From a candidate division Hyd24-12 bacterium UBA6080 (GTDB lineage: Bacteria > Fermentibacterota > Fermentibacteria > Fermentibacterales > JCC-6), in contig DIXM01000002.1 of assembly GCA_002436025.1 (NCBI GenBank), forward strand, positions 124,001 to 188,000: a stretch of DNA of 64,000 bases, given 5' to 3'. The first letter of the stretch is position 1; the number at the start of each line of letters is the position of its first letter. The position numbers and the translations under genes were made by a program. The notes under the pieces were generated by a model. That model did not search any database and was not told the DNA's origin. It saw only the letters and a program-made list of their open reading frames with translations. Positions 25,422 to 34,844 of the stretch are shown here, one piece after another.

Positions 25422-25437
25422 TGAAGAGGGAGGCTTG

Positions 25438-26091
25438 ATGGAAAAGCTGTCGGAGCTGCTTTTGAAACTGGGTTTCGCTGGCAGGGTCGTATCCAAAGCC
25501 GTGATCTCCAGTCTTCTTGAGGGCGGTGATGCAAGAAGATGGGGCCTTGTGAACAGAGCTTTGAAAAAGGGCGAGTTGATAAGGCTGAAGAGGGGTCTTT
25601 ATGCACTCGATCCCGGGATCGGCGGTGTATCTCCCGGGCCCTTCGTGATTGCCAACAGGATCGTTCCGGAGAGCTATGTATCCATGGAATCTGCCCTGGG
25701 ATACCACGGCTGGCTTCAGGAGGAGCCGGCAGCAGTTTACAGCGCAATTCCCCGGGGCAGGGCAAACAGCTGCGCCAACGCCTTCGGGAGGTTTGTCTAT
25801 CGCAGGGTACCGATCACCGGTAGGAGCTTCCTGCTGGGAGTGGAAAGACAGTCTTCGGGCGGTTCGGCGTATCTGATCGCCGGCTTGGAAAGGGCGCTTG
25901 TTGACACTCTTTCAGCAAGAGACCTTGAGTGGGAGGGAATCAACGCCCTTGAGGCAGAACTGCGTATCGATCCGGGTCTTCTTGGGAATCTGGATCTGAA
26001 TCTTTTAAGGGAACTGTCCGCAGGGTGCCGATCCCGGACACTGAGGAAGTATCTCGGTTCACTGCGGTTCGCTTTGGGAGGTGAAGCGTGA
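25438..26091 (+). CDS. AbiEi-like antitoxin, second locus
   Basis: This is a 217-residue protein. ATG 25438 has GGGAGG five bases upstream; the TTG just before it is in frame but too close. The N-terminus is winged-helix-like, ending WGLVNRALKKGELIRLKRGLYAL (in parts), the usual AbiEi/type IV antitoxin start where a helix-turn-helix is followed by KRGLY. The middle reads VSMESALGYHGWLQE, also a family feature. It is shorter than the antitoxin at 22927-23718 and not obviously a recent copy. GTGA overlap links it to the nucleotidyltransferase downstream. It should repress the operon and neutralise the toxin. Confidence 0.8.
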   Translation: MEKLSELLLKLGFAGRVVSKAVISSLLEGGDARRWGLVNRALKKGELIRLKRGLYALDPGIGGVSPGPFVIANRIVPESYVSMESALGYHGWLQEEPAAVYSAIPRGRANSCANAFGRFVYRRVPITGRSFLLGVERQSSGGSAYLIAGLERALVDTLSARDLEWEGINALEAELRIDPGLLGNLDLNLLRELSAGCRSRTLRKYLGSLRFALGGEA

Positions 26092-26927
26092 TCCACCCCA
26101 TGATCATGGACAGACTGGAGAAGGACGCCGGTCACTCCTTTGAAGAGAGAAGGAAGCTCTTCAGGGAGATAGTTCAGGAGGTGGCGATCTATTCACTCTC
26201 TGCGGCAGGCTTCTTTGAGAAGGCTGTTTTTCACGGTGGAACCGAACTGCGCATCGTTCACTCCCTGCCCCGTTTTTCGGAAGACCTTGATTTCCTGTTG
26301 AGGCGACCTGATCCGGGCTTTTCCTGGAAGGAGTACCGGGAAAGGCTGCTGGATACATTCCATCGTTTCGGTCTGAATCCCGCGATCAGGGAAAGACCTT
26401 CCGGCAAAGGCGCCATCAAAGCGATAATGCTTGTTGACACCACCCGAATCGGGGTTTCTCCTTCTGGAACGGAAGGGTACACCCGGATACGCCTTGAGAT
26501 AGACACTGACCCGCCACCGGGGACAGGTGTTTCAAGTGCTTTTCTGGATTTTCCCATTCCCCATGAGGTTGTCGTGTCCGACCTCTCCTCGTCATTTGCG
26601 CTCAAGTGCCACGCGCTGCTCTGCCGCTCCTGGATGAAAGGGAGGGACTGGTTCGATCTTTTGTGGTTCCTTGCCCGGGGTGTCCGGCCCGGAATGATTC
26701 TGCTTGCCAGTTCACTCGATCAGACCGGGCCGTGGGCGGGCAAGGGGTTGAAAACCAGTGAAAGCTGGCTTTTGGAAGCGCTGGCCCAGAGGGTGCATGA
26801 AATGGACCTGGAGAGGGTAAAGGGTGACATTCTGCCCTTCGTAAGCGGGGAAGAAAGGTCATCGGTTGAGTCATGGAGCAGGGAAATGTTCCTTCACTAT
26901 ATCCGCAGGGCCTTCGCTTCCCGATGA
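26088..26927 (+). CDS. AbiEii-like nucleotidyltransferase toxin, second locus
   Basis: This is a 279-residue protein of the nucleotidyl transferase AbiEii/AbiGii toxin family. FHGGTELRIVHSLPRFSEDLDFLL (in parts: FHGGTELR, FSEDLDFLL; about residues 48-71) is the catalytic core with the two acidic residues of DxD. KGRDWFDLLWFLARG near residue 184 matches the later conserved KxRDxFDL block. The GTG start overlaps the antitoxin stop, and GGGAGG lies seven bases upstream. No stop interrupts this copy, in contrast to 22136-22930. In characterised AbiE systems the toxin causes reversible growth arrest and can protect against phage. Confidence 0.85.
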   Translation: MIHPMIMDRLEKDAGHSFEERRKLFREIVQEVAIYSLSAAGFFEKAVFHGGTELRIVHSLPRFSEDLDFLLRRPDPGFSWKEYRERLLDTFHRFGLNPAIRERPSGKGAIKAIMLVDTTRIGVSPSGTEGYTRIRLEIDTDPPPGTGVSSAFLDFPIPHEVVVSDLSSSFALKCHALLCRSWMKGRDWFDLLWFLARGVRPGMILLASSLDQTGPWAGKGLKTSESWLLEALAQRVHEMDLERVKGDILPFVSGEERSSVESWSREMFLHYIRRAFASR

Positions 26928-27026
26928 TAGAGAGTGCCGGGACAGCAGTGGCATGCGATGATCGAAGCCCCCTCCCTTTTCCCCACGGTTCCTGTATCTT
27001 TCTTTTACTCAGTCGTTGGGAGGGGT

Positions 27027-30000
27027 GTGGGTAGAGTCTTCCTGACCTCCGTTGTTCTTGTTTGCTGCTCCTTTTTGTTCGCCTCCCCGGTGGTTCTCTC
27101 CGGGTGCGAGGTTGATTACCCCCCATTCTGCTTTGCTGATGATTCCGGCTCTGCCGCGGGGTTTTCCGTTGAGCTTCTGCGTGCCGCGCTGGGGGCTATG
27201 GGGCGTGATGTGTCCTTCGGGGTGGGACCCTGGGCGTCGGTGAAGGGATGGCTCGAGGAGGGGCTGGTCGAATGCCTTCCCCTGGTGGGAAGGACGCCCG
27301 AGCGCGAGGCCCTGTTCGATTTCACGTTCCCTTACATGTCACTGCACGGGGCGGTGGTTGTGAGGTCGGACTGCGATTCGATCCGTTCCGTCGAAGACCT
27401 TTCCGGTCTCGTCGTGGGAGTGATGGAGGGCGACAACGCCGAGGAGTTCCTTCTTCGCGGGGATTATGGGGTAACGCTTGTTTCCACCGCTTCTTTCGCG
27501 GAAGCGCTTTCAATGCTGTCCAATGGATCGGTTGACGCGGTGGTGGCCCAGAGGCTTGTGGCCATTCGCCTTGTTTCGGAGATGGGGCTTGTTGATCTGC
27601 GGGTGTTGGACTGGCCCATTCAGGGCTTCAGGCAGGATTGGTGTTTCGCTGTGAGGGAGGGGAACGACTCGCTTCTCGCAGTTCTGAACGAGGGCCTCTC
27701 CATCGTTATGGTTGACGGAACCTACTCGCACCTGCATTCCAAATGGTTCGCTTCCATGGAAATGCCGCCCAGGGTCCTTGTTATGGCAGGGGACAGGAAC
27801 TTCCCGCCTTACGAGTTCCTCGACTCGCTGGGCAACCCCGCTGGTTTGAACGTTGACCTTATGAGGGCCGTGGCGGCCGAGGTCGGGCTGGACATCGAGA
27901 TCCGGCTGGGCGACTGGTCGTCGGTGCGTGCCGGTCTTCTGGATGGTTCGGTTGACGGGCTAACCGGGATGTTCTATTCACCCGGGCGCGATCTTGATTT
28001 CGGGTTCACCCAGCCCCACACGGTCGTTCACTATGTGGCCGTGGTGAGGTCCGGGGATGCCCCGGCTTCCCTTGCCGAACTTTCCGGCCTGACGGTTGTG
28101 GTTCAGCGCGGCGACATCATGCACGACTACCTGCTGGACAACGGTTTTGATTCCCTTGGGCTCGTGTCGTCACAGGAGGAAGCCCTTCTTTGTGTTATAT
28201 CGGGCGAGTACGACTGCGCGGTGGTCTCACGGGTGGGAGCTTTGTGGTTCATGGAACGGGAGGGGTGGGAGATTGTCCTTGGCAGGACTCCTTTGTTGTC
28301 ACCCGGCTACTGCTTCGCCGTTGGCTCCGAGAACAGGGCCCTGCTGTCCCAGTTGAGCGAGGGGCTTAGTGTGGTTCACGAGACGGGGGCGTACCACCGG
28401 ATCTTCGAGAAATGGATGGGCGGCTATGGTGAGACGCCTCCGGTTTCATTCCTGGAGATAGTGCGGCGCTCGCTTGTTGTTCTTGTCCCCCTGGCTTTTG
28501 TTCTGATCTGGGTGGGCCTGTGGCTCAGGCTGATGCGGCGCCAGGTCCGTCTTCGTACCACCGAGCTTCGCCGCAGCGAGTCCCTTCTCAATACAACCCA
28601 GCAGATAACCCGGATCGGGGGATGGGAGTACGATGTTGCCGGCGGCAGGATGTTCTGGACGCGTGAAGCCTATGCCATCCATGACATGACACCCCCCGAA
28701 GACCCTTCGACCGTTGATGAGCACATATCGGCCAGCGTGCAGTGCTATCCGCACCCCGATCGTGAGAGGGTTTACTCTGCTTTCAATGCCTGCATGAAGA
28801 CCGGAGAACCCTACGAGATGGAATGCCGTTTCACTTCGATGGCCGGACGGGAAATGTGGGTGCGCACAGCCGGCCGGGCGGTGCTTGTGGATGACGTTGT
28901 GGTAAGTGTTGCGGGGTACATACAGGACATAACCGCTGAGAGGGAGGCAGGGGAACAGCTCCGCTACAAGGATTCCCTGCTTCGGGAGATGGGCAGCATA
29001 GCCCTAGTGGGGGGATGGGAGTTCGACCCCCGCACTGGCAGTGGAAGCTGGACGGATGAGGTGGCTTCCATCCACGGCTTGCCGCCAGGTGCAGGAGCCA
29101 CCATGGAACTCGGGCTGAGTTTTTACACCGGCGAGTCGCGCCGGCGCATCCTTCGAGCCATCCGGGAAGCGACTGAATCGGGAACACCCTACGATCTGGA
29201 GCTTGAGCTCGTGACCCGGTCCGGAGAGAAGAAGTGGGTGCGCACGATCGGTCGTCCCGAGATTGTCGACGGGAAGGTTGAAAAGGTCCGGGGTTCATTC
29301 CAGGACATCACGTCGATGAAGGCCTCGGAAGCCCGCATAGCTCACCTGAACCTGGTGCTCCGGGCCATACGCGACGTGAACCAGCTCATCGTTCGCGAGA
29401 CGGACCCCCAGGTTCTTATTGAAAAGGCCGCTGAGATCCTCGTGGACCATAGAAGCTACAGGTCTGCCCTGCTGGTCCGGGTGGACAGCTCCGGGCGCCC
29501 GATCTCCTGGACGGGGGAAGGGCTGGCGAAAGGCGTGGATGCGCTCGAAGCCTTGCTTGATTCCGGTCTCATTCCCGACTGCTTTTCACTGGTTCGTCAG
29601 GGTGAACAATGTTCGGTGGTGAACAGGAAGCTCACCTGCTCATCCTGTCCGCTTGGAAAAGCTTGTGAATCGGTGATTTCCCTCTGCGCGCCCCTTGACC
29701 ACAAGAATGTACGGTACGGGTACCTGGCCGTGGCCATGCAGGATGACACCAGGGTGGACGAGGAGGAGATGGCCCTCCTCGCTGAGATGGCAGGTGACCT
29801 TGCGTACGCCCTGGCCGGTCTGCGGGAAAGCGAGGCCCTTGTTCAGGCCGAAGCCGACCGTGAGGAGATGCAGCGGCAGCTCCTTCAGAGCCAGAAGATG
29901 GAGGCAATAGGGCAGCTTGCCGGAGGGGTCGCCCATGACTTCAACAACATGCTGCAGGTTATCATGGGTCACGCCCAGATGCTTTCCGAACTCTGTGACC

Positions 30001-31025
30001 ATGCCGATGCCGAGGCCGTACAGGGGATCACCGAGATACTGCGCGGAGCGAAACGTGCCTCTGAACTCACGCGGCAGCTCCTTCTCTTCAGCCGCAGGCA
30101 GGTTATGACCCTTAAGACCCTTAACTACAACGAGATAGTGGAGAACGTGCTCAAGATGATACGCCGTCTCATCGGCGAGCACATCAGACTTGAATGGCTT
30201 CCCGGTTCGTCCGTGGGGTCCGTGCAGGCCGATGCCGGGATGATGGAACAGGTGCTGATGAACCTGTGCGTGAACGCCCGTGATGCCATGCCCACCGGCG
30301 GGGTGCTGACCATCGAGACGGCGAATGTGGTCATCGACTCGGACTACTGCAGGACCCACTCATGGGCAAGGCCCGGCCGGTTCGTGCTGCTGTCGGTGAC
30401 CGACACCGGGGTGGGAATGGACCGCGAAACCCTCGACCGCGTGTTCGAGCCGTTCTACACCACGAAGGAGGAGGGGAAGGGAACCGGCATCGGCCTCGCC
30501 ACCGTTTACGGCATCGTGAAGCAGCACGACGGGATGATCGGCGCCTACAGCGAGCCCGGCAAAGGGTCGCTCTTCAAGGTGTACCTTCCCATGACCGAAC
30601 AGAAAGCCGTCAAGGTCGGGGTTCACCTCGAGGGGGCCGCCGTCGGTGGAACCGAAACCGTGCTTCTTGCCGAAGATGACGAACTGGTGCGCGAACTTGC
30701 CCGCAAGATGCTGGAGAGGGCCGGGTACACCGTTCTCGTGGCGGTTGACGGTGAGGATGCCATTGAGGTGTTCCGCGCAGCCCCCCGGGTGGACCTGCTT
30801 CTTCTCGACGTCATCATGCCCAGGCTTGGGGGGCACGATGCGCTCGACCGCATCCGCGCCATCAGGCCCGACGTGCCCGCGCTGTTCTCAAGCGGTTACA
30901 GCGAGAACGCCATACACACCAACTTCGTTCTGCACGAGGGGCTTGCCCTTGTTCAGAAACCCTACTCATCGGTTGAACTGCTGAGGGCGGTTCGCAAGGC
31001 GCTGGACCAGCCCGGGATCAGATGA
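27027..31025 (+). CDS. BvgS-like hybrid sensor histidine kinase with two solute-binding domains
   Basis: This protein is about 1332 residues from GTG 27027, where a signal peptide (VFLTSVVLVCCSFLFASP) begins and GGGAGG precedes; the frame is open back to 26934. Domains in order: two bacterial solute-binding family 3 domains outside (about 30-240, 245-470), a membrane segment (475-500), two PAS domains with their PAC tails (524-638, 644-764), a GAF domain (781-934), HisKA with AGGVAHDFNNML (phospho-His near 967), HATPase ending FYTTKEEGKGTGIGLATVYG, and a receiver (1210-1328) with LLLLDVIMPR as the phospho-Asp block. It would sense a small periplasmic solute. No response regulator with a DNA-binding domain lies nearby. 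Confidence 0.9.
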   Translation: MGRVFLTSVVLVCCSFLFASPVVLSGCEVDYPPFCFADDSGSAAGFSVELLRAALGAMGRDVSFGVGPWASVKGWLEEGLVECLPLVGRTPEREALFDFTFPYMSLHGAVVVRSDCDSIRSVEDLSGLVVGVMEGDNAEEFLLRGDYGVTLVSTASFAEALSMLSNGSVDAVVAQRLVAIRLVSEMGLVDLRVLDWPIQGFRQDWCFAVREGNDSLLAVLNEGLSIVMVDGTYSHLHSKWFASMEMPPRVLVMAGDRNFPPYEFLDSLGNPAGLNVDLMRAVAAEVGLDIEIRLGDWSSVRAGLLDGSVDGLTGMFYSPGRDLDFGFTQPHTVVHYVAVVRSGDAPASLAELSGLTVVVQRGDIMHDYLLDNGFDSLGLVSSQEEALLCVISGEYDCAVVSRVGALWFMEREGWEIVLGRTPLLSPGYCFAVGSENRALLSQLSEGLSVVHETGAYHRIFEKWMGGYGETPPVSFLEIVRRSLVVLVPLAFVLIWVGLWLRLMRRQVRLRTTELRRSESLLNTTQQITRIGGWEYDVAGGRMFWTREAYAIHDMTPPEDPSTVDEHISASVQCYPHPDRERVYSAFNACMKTGEPYEMECRFTSMAGREMWVRTAGRAVLVDDVVVSVAGYIQDITAEREAGEQLRYKDSLLREMGSIALVGGWEFDPRTGSGSWTDEVASIHGLPPGAGATMELGLSFYTGESRRRILRAIREATESGTPYDLELELVTRSGEKKWVRTIGRPEIVDGKVEKVRGSFQDITSMKASEARIAHLNLVLRAIRDVNQLIVRETDPQVLIEKAAEILVDHRSYRSALLVRVDSSGRPISWTGEGLAKGVDALEALLDSGLIPDCFSLVRQGEQCSVVNRKLTCSSCPLGKACESVISLCAPLDHKNVRYGYLAVAMQDDTRVDEEEMALLAEMAGDLAYALAGLRESEALVQAEADREEMQRQLLQSQKMEAIGQLAGGVAHDFNNMLQVIMGHAQMLSELCDHADAEAVQGITEILRGAKRASELTRQLLLFSRRQVMTLKTLNYNEIVENVLKMIRRLIGEHIRLEWLPGSSVGSVQADAGMMEQVLMNLCVNARDAMPTGGVLTIETANVVIDSDYCRTHSWARPGRFVLLSVTDTGVGMDRETLDRVFEPFYTTKEEGKGTGIGLATVYGIVKQHDGMIGAYSEPGKGSLFKVYLPMTEQKAVKVGVHLEGAAVGGTETVLLAEDDELVRELARKMLERAGYTVLVAVDGEDAIEVFRAAPRVDLLLLDVIMPRLGGHDALDRIRAIRPDVPALFSSGYSENAIHTNFVLHEGLALVQKPYSSVELLRAVRKALDQPGIR

Positions 31026-31037
31026 TCGCTTCGGCCG

Positions 31038-31460
31038 TCAGAACCGGGATTTCCTTACCGTGCCATCGGGGAACACCCGGTACTCGTTTATCACCCCTGC
31101 TGCATTGCCTGTGTAAACCGTGTAGTTGCAAAGCAATCCCGAATCGTTCCACTCCACAAAGACCTGCATGCGCAAACTTCCGCCTCTCAGCCCTCCGGTG
31201 TCCACCTCGTCCTCGCCCGAAGGCACGGTGAAGGTGTAGCCTGGTTCGGCAGGGTAGTCGTAACGCCAGTCCTCGGCATTGTCCATCATGTTCGTCACCC
31301 GTTCGAAGTCGTCACCAAGGACTGCCAGGACGTCTTCGGTGTTCATTCCCAACTCGAGGTTGTTGATTACATGGCTAAGGGTAACTTCCCCGGCCGGGCC
31401 GGTACCTTGGGCGGCAACCGACACGGCTGTGGCAAGAGCCGTGATGACAAGTTTTTTCAT
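31038..31460 (-). CDS. secreted small protein, possibly BamE/SmpA-like
   Basis: This is a 140-residue protein with a signal peptide (MKKLVITALATAVSVAAQG). The mature part starts LELGMNTEDVLAVLGDDFER, which resembles the helix-turn opening of BamE/SmpA-fold proteins (GMTxxEVxxxLG), followed by WRYDYP and later LRMQVFVEWNDSGLLCNY, a beta strand pair of the same type. There is no lipobox Cys at the cleavage site. It ends 12 bases from the kinase gene on the other strand. Whether it acts in outer-membrane assembly is uncertain; the fold similarity is the only clue. Confidence 0.6.
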   Translation of the reverse strand: MKKLVITALATAVSVAAQGTGPAGEVTLSHVINNLELGMNTEDVLAVLGDDFERVTNMMDNAEDWRYDYPAEPGYTFTVPSGEDEVDTGGLRGGSLRMQVFVEWNDSGLLCNYTVYTGNAAGVINEYRVFPDGTVRKSRF

Positions 31461-31722
31461 GAAGCCTCCGTTTCAACTTGACCGATGATACATCCGGGCT
31501 GTTTTACGGTAAAGCTGGTACCCATGCCTGCAGATTTGAGCCGGGAGCATTCGAGAAACGCATCACACGGCAATTGGAGATGTTGAACACCTTCGCTCGA
31601 GCTTTCAAGGAGCCGGTGCTCATGGATCACCGGGGAAGCGGTGTTCACGGGATGCCCTGCGAACGCAGCCGTTACGGCCTTCCTGGGCCGCGCCAGACGA
31701 TTGGTGAGCCTGGTCTTCTCGC

Positions 31723-32268
31723 TTAGTTGCCGAAAGACGTGGGCTCGGGGCCTTCAGGTGGTTTGGGGTTCCTGCCGTCCCTGCCCGTGAGACCGGGCTG
31801 CCCAGGGTCAGGTCTGCGGGGACTGTTGCCCGAGTCGGCGTGGGGAAGGTACCTGAGTGAGTAAGCACTGCCGGGCTCCCACGCCTGGGCGAGCTGATGC
31901 GTGACCCTGTTGGGTATAGCGGGTCTTGTCTGCTCCTGAAGGGCGATGTTCCTGCCGGTCTGGTCGGGTAGCACGGTTTCTGGTTGAAGTGTGAAGACAG
32001 GGGCCTGAGGTATCTGGAGGGGTTGCTCGTAATGAGGGGCAACAGTGGTCTGCCTGGCGTCCTGCACAACGGCCGGAGTCTGGTCCGGCAGATCCTTGGC
32101 CTCGAAAGCCCTTGAAACGGCAGGCGGTCCGGAATGGGTCATCAGCACGGGGACGCGCTTTCCTGGCATGGGAATTACAACGGCCATTGTTATCACAAGG
32201 CCCGTCGTGACACCCCCGATGAGGGAGAAGAGCTTAGAGGTCAACCCCCGTCTGCGTATCCTGATCAT
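31723..32268 (-). CDS. hypothetical membrane-anchored Pro/Gln-rich protein
   Basis: This is a 181-residue protein. A basic N-terminus (MIRIRRRGLTSKLF) and one membrane segment (about residues 14-33) are followed by a long low-complexity tail rich in Pro, Gln and Arg, with repeated PDQT-like pieces (LPDQTPAVV, LPDQTGRNI). No domain was recognised. It overlaps the end of a 44-residue membrane peptide gene upstream (32234-32368) by 35 bases in another frame. The tail could span the periplasm, but this is only inferred from composition. The 262 bases downstream to the BamE-like gene show no gene. Confidence 0.5.
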   Translation of the reverse strand: MIRIRRRGLTSKLFSLIGGVTTGLVITMAVVIPMPGKRVPVLMTHSGPPAVSRAFEAKDLPDQTPAVVQDARQTTVAPHYEQPLQIPQAPVFTLQPETVLPDQTGRNIALQEQTRPAIPNRVTHQLAQAWEPGSAYSLRYLPHADSGNSPRRPDPGQPGLTGRDGRNPKPPEGPEPTSFGN

Positions 32269-32368
32269 TTCCGATTTGCCTTTCCCTGACTTCCCCGGCG
32301 ATGAAGAGGGCGATAAGCGCTCCGAGGATCAATCCGATGATTGTATGCTTCCAGTTGATTTTATTCAT
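32234..32368 (-). CDS. small single-span membrane protein
   Basis: This is a 44-residue open frame from ATG 32368, which has GGAGG five bases upstream. Residues 9-24 (TIIGLILGALIALFIA) form one membrane span, followed by a charged tail (GEVRERQIGNDQD). The gene heads a two-gene minus-strand unit, and its last 35 bases overlap the start of the Pro/Gln-rich protein gene. The strong ribosome site and clean hydrophobic helix support it; no family was recognised. Confidence 0.5.
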   Translation of the reverse strand: MNKINWKHTIIGLILGALIALFIAGEVRERQIGNDQDTQTGVDL

Positions 32369-32525
32369 CGGTTCCTCCGGGCGCGCAACAATAGTTATGT
32401 TTCATGAAAAGTCAAGTACCATTCTTTCGCTGTTCAGCCCCAGCTTCATGCGGGGCTTGTTTTTGCACGGAATGCACGTGATTGTATACCGGGAGTTGTG
32501 GAAATGTTTCCGGAAAGGAGAGAAG

Positions 32526-34718
32526 ATGGTGCTGACAATTCTGCTGCTGATGCTTGCAGGCTACGGCCCCTTCGAAAGCCTTGGACCCGAGGGGGGGGAG
32601 ATCCAGGCGATAAACCAGTCGCCGCTTGATGCAGACGTCCTTTACGGGATGAGCGGTTACAACCCTACGGTGGTCGTCCGGTCGCAGGATCGAGGGCTTT
32701 CCTGGGAGGCCCTTTCAACGTTCACCGGCTCCACAGCGTACGACATGGTCGTAACCTCCACCGGCAACCTGGTCGCGGTTGGAAGCAGCCGTGTCTGGCG
32801 CTCCACCGACGGGGGACTTACCTGGTCATCGGCTTCCTTCTCAAACACCGTGTTCTGGCTTGCCGAGGCGCACCCGTCGAATGGTTCAACGGTTTTCGCC
32901 ACGGGCTACAAGTATGACGGAAGCTTCTGGCGGATGACCTTCTTCAAGAGCACCGACAATGGGGCGACCTGGACCAGCACCTATATCGGCGAGGCAGGGC
33001 TTCATTCCTACGGTAGAAGCATTGCCGTCGCCCCCTCGAACCCCGACCTGATACTTGTGGGGGGTTACAAATCCTCGGGCAGCACCGTGGCACAGCTTTT
33101 CAGGTCAACTGACGGCGGTGTCACGTTCACCGACTTCACGCCTTCGGGGGCATCAACGGACTACTACTTCGAGGGGCTGGCATTTCACCCCACCAACCCC
33201 GACATCATTCTGGCCGGAGCCTATCTGGCGCTGCACCGCAGCACCAACGGCGGCTCAACCTGGACCCGTATCACCCAGTACTACAACTACTCGCTCGGGT
33301 TCAGCGCGGTCGACAACAACCTCGCACTGGGCGCGGGATTGAGCTCCACGTACCGCACCGTCAACGCGGGGGCTTCCTGGACCACCCACAACAGCGGCCT
33401 CTCCGGCACCAACTGCAAGTGGATCATCCCCGACCGCGAGAACGCATCGCTTGCCTACACCGGAACCACCGCAGGCTTCTTCCGAAGCACCACCGGCGGC
33501 ACTTCCTGGACTGCCAGCAACTCTGGCCTGGTTATCGGGAACGTGGTTTCCATGGCCCAGTCCAACGGGTACGTATGGGTCAACATGGCCAGCCAGGGGC
33601 TCTTCAAGATGCAGGACAGCCCTTCGGGCACCTGGCAATTCGTCAGCCGACCCTCCACCTGCGGTGATTTCGTGCGCCTCGCCACCAACGGCTCCAATGT
33701 GATACTGGGCCTCGAAGGGAGTGGTTGAGGCGGCGTCGAGCTCTACAAGAGCACAGACGGAGGTTCCGTCTGGTCGACAAGCGACAATTACTACGGCAGT
33801 GGTTACGACCTCGTCTTCGGCGGCGGCAGCACCTACTGGTACACCGGCTACAAGTACACGGCTCCCAATTACATTCTTTCGATCTCGAAGACCGAGAACA
33901 ACGGCACGAGCTGGACGCGCCACACCCTCTCCTCGGGCACCGATTACAGATATGTCAGGGCGATAGGGGTTGACCCTTCGGACACCGACAGGGTCTTCGC
34001 TCTCGCTTACGAAAGCAGCGTCTGGAAGGTCTACTTCACCGAGGATGGCGGTGCCTCCTGGCAAAGCGTCGCGGCTACGGGATGGTCGGGTTCGCCCTAC
34101 CAGCTTCTCGTGAACCCCACTGACGGCTCCCGTCTCGCCGCCGCATCATCCTCGGGTCTCTACACCTCCGTGAACGGCGGCGCAACCTGGACCAGGGTCA
34201 CAACCGCCTTCAGCTCTTCCGTGGCTGCGGTTCCCTCAAGCGACGGATTGAGCGTCATCGTCGGCACTTCGTCACAGGGCATCTGGAAGTGGGAGAACTG
34301 GTCCGGCACGCCGGTTCAGGTCTGCTCAACCCCTGCTGCCATAACAACGCTGTACGATTCTGCAAACTTCTACCTTTACGCCGGCACTCCGGCAAGTTCC
34401 GTCTGGAGAAGCTATTACGGCACCGGCACCGAGGGCTCCTCCTCGGGGGCGCTGCCGGGATTTTCCCTCTCGGTTCACCCGAACCCGGTTTCGGGCGGCA
34501 TGGTCTCGGTCAGCTTCGACCTTCCGTCGTCGGGCACCGCGGGGATATCGGTGTTCGACATCACGGGAAGGCAGGTTCTGTCGGTTCCCTCTGCCGACTT
34601 TGGTGAGGGGACGCATACGATGTCCCTCTCCACGTTGAGCCTCACCCCGGGTGTCTACTTCGCCCGTCTCTCACACCAGGGCGCTTCGGCAACCGCCAGA
34701 ATGGTCGTTACAAGGTAG
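32526..34718 (+). pseudogene. Asp-box (sialidase/BNR) surface protein with T9SS tail, interrupted by one TGA
   Basis: The frame from ATG 32526 (GGAGAG upstream, signal peptide MVLTILLLMLAG) runs 731 codons to the TAG ending at 34718, with a single internal TGA at 33726-33728 (codon 401). No frameshift separates the halves. Both carry Asp-box repeats of the form S-T-D-G-G-x-T-W; I count about ten, for example RSTDGGLTW, KSTDNGATW, RSTNGGSTW, KSTDGGSVW, TEDGGASW. They predict one or two beta-propellers. The last 80 residues (SVHPNPVSGG, ISVFDITGRQVL, GVYFARL) are a Por/type IX secretion sorting domain. The TGA lies in a Gly-rich loop (GSG-stop-GGVEL), consistent with GGA or TGG having changed to TGA. 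Confidence 0.8.
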
Positions 34719-34727
34719 TTTACCTCC

Positions 34728-34752
34728 GCGGGCCGGGTTTTTCCCGGCCCGC
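34728..34752 (+). terminator. strong hairpin terminator after the Asp-box gene
   Basis: GCGGGCCGGG and CCCGGCCCGC form a perfect 10-bp stem around a five-T loop, starting nine bases after the stop codon of the gene ending at 34718. No T run follows, so it is either a hairpin-only terminator or an mRNA-stabilising structure. Confidence 0.6.
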
Positions 34753-34844
34753 ACGTCCCTCCGCAGATTGCTTTTCAACCCCTTCTTTGGTACTTTCCGG
34801 GCTGATACTCGTTCATGAAACCATCGGACCGGAAAGGGTAACTT

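Larger units (their letters stand above)
24645..25437. other. accessory intergenic stretch upstream of the second AbiE locus
   Basis: This stretch of about 790 bases holds the second copy of the short repeat (24736-24787), one weakly supported minus-strand reading frame (24930-25337) and, at its right end, the palindromes and promoter of the second AbiE locus. Nothing else in it could be recognised on either strand. Confidence 0.4.

Noticed and set aside
31478..31726. 82-residue plus-strand frame in the gap between two small minus-strand genes
   Set aside because: No ribosome site, no domain, and it runs into the 3' end of the neighbouring gene.
33726..33728. TGA as selenocysteine or a reassigned codon
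   Set aside because: TGA is used as the stop in many genes here; the site is a Gly-rich loop of a propeller protein with no redox context, and no SECIS-like hairpin was seen right after it.
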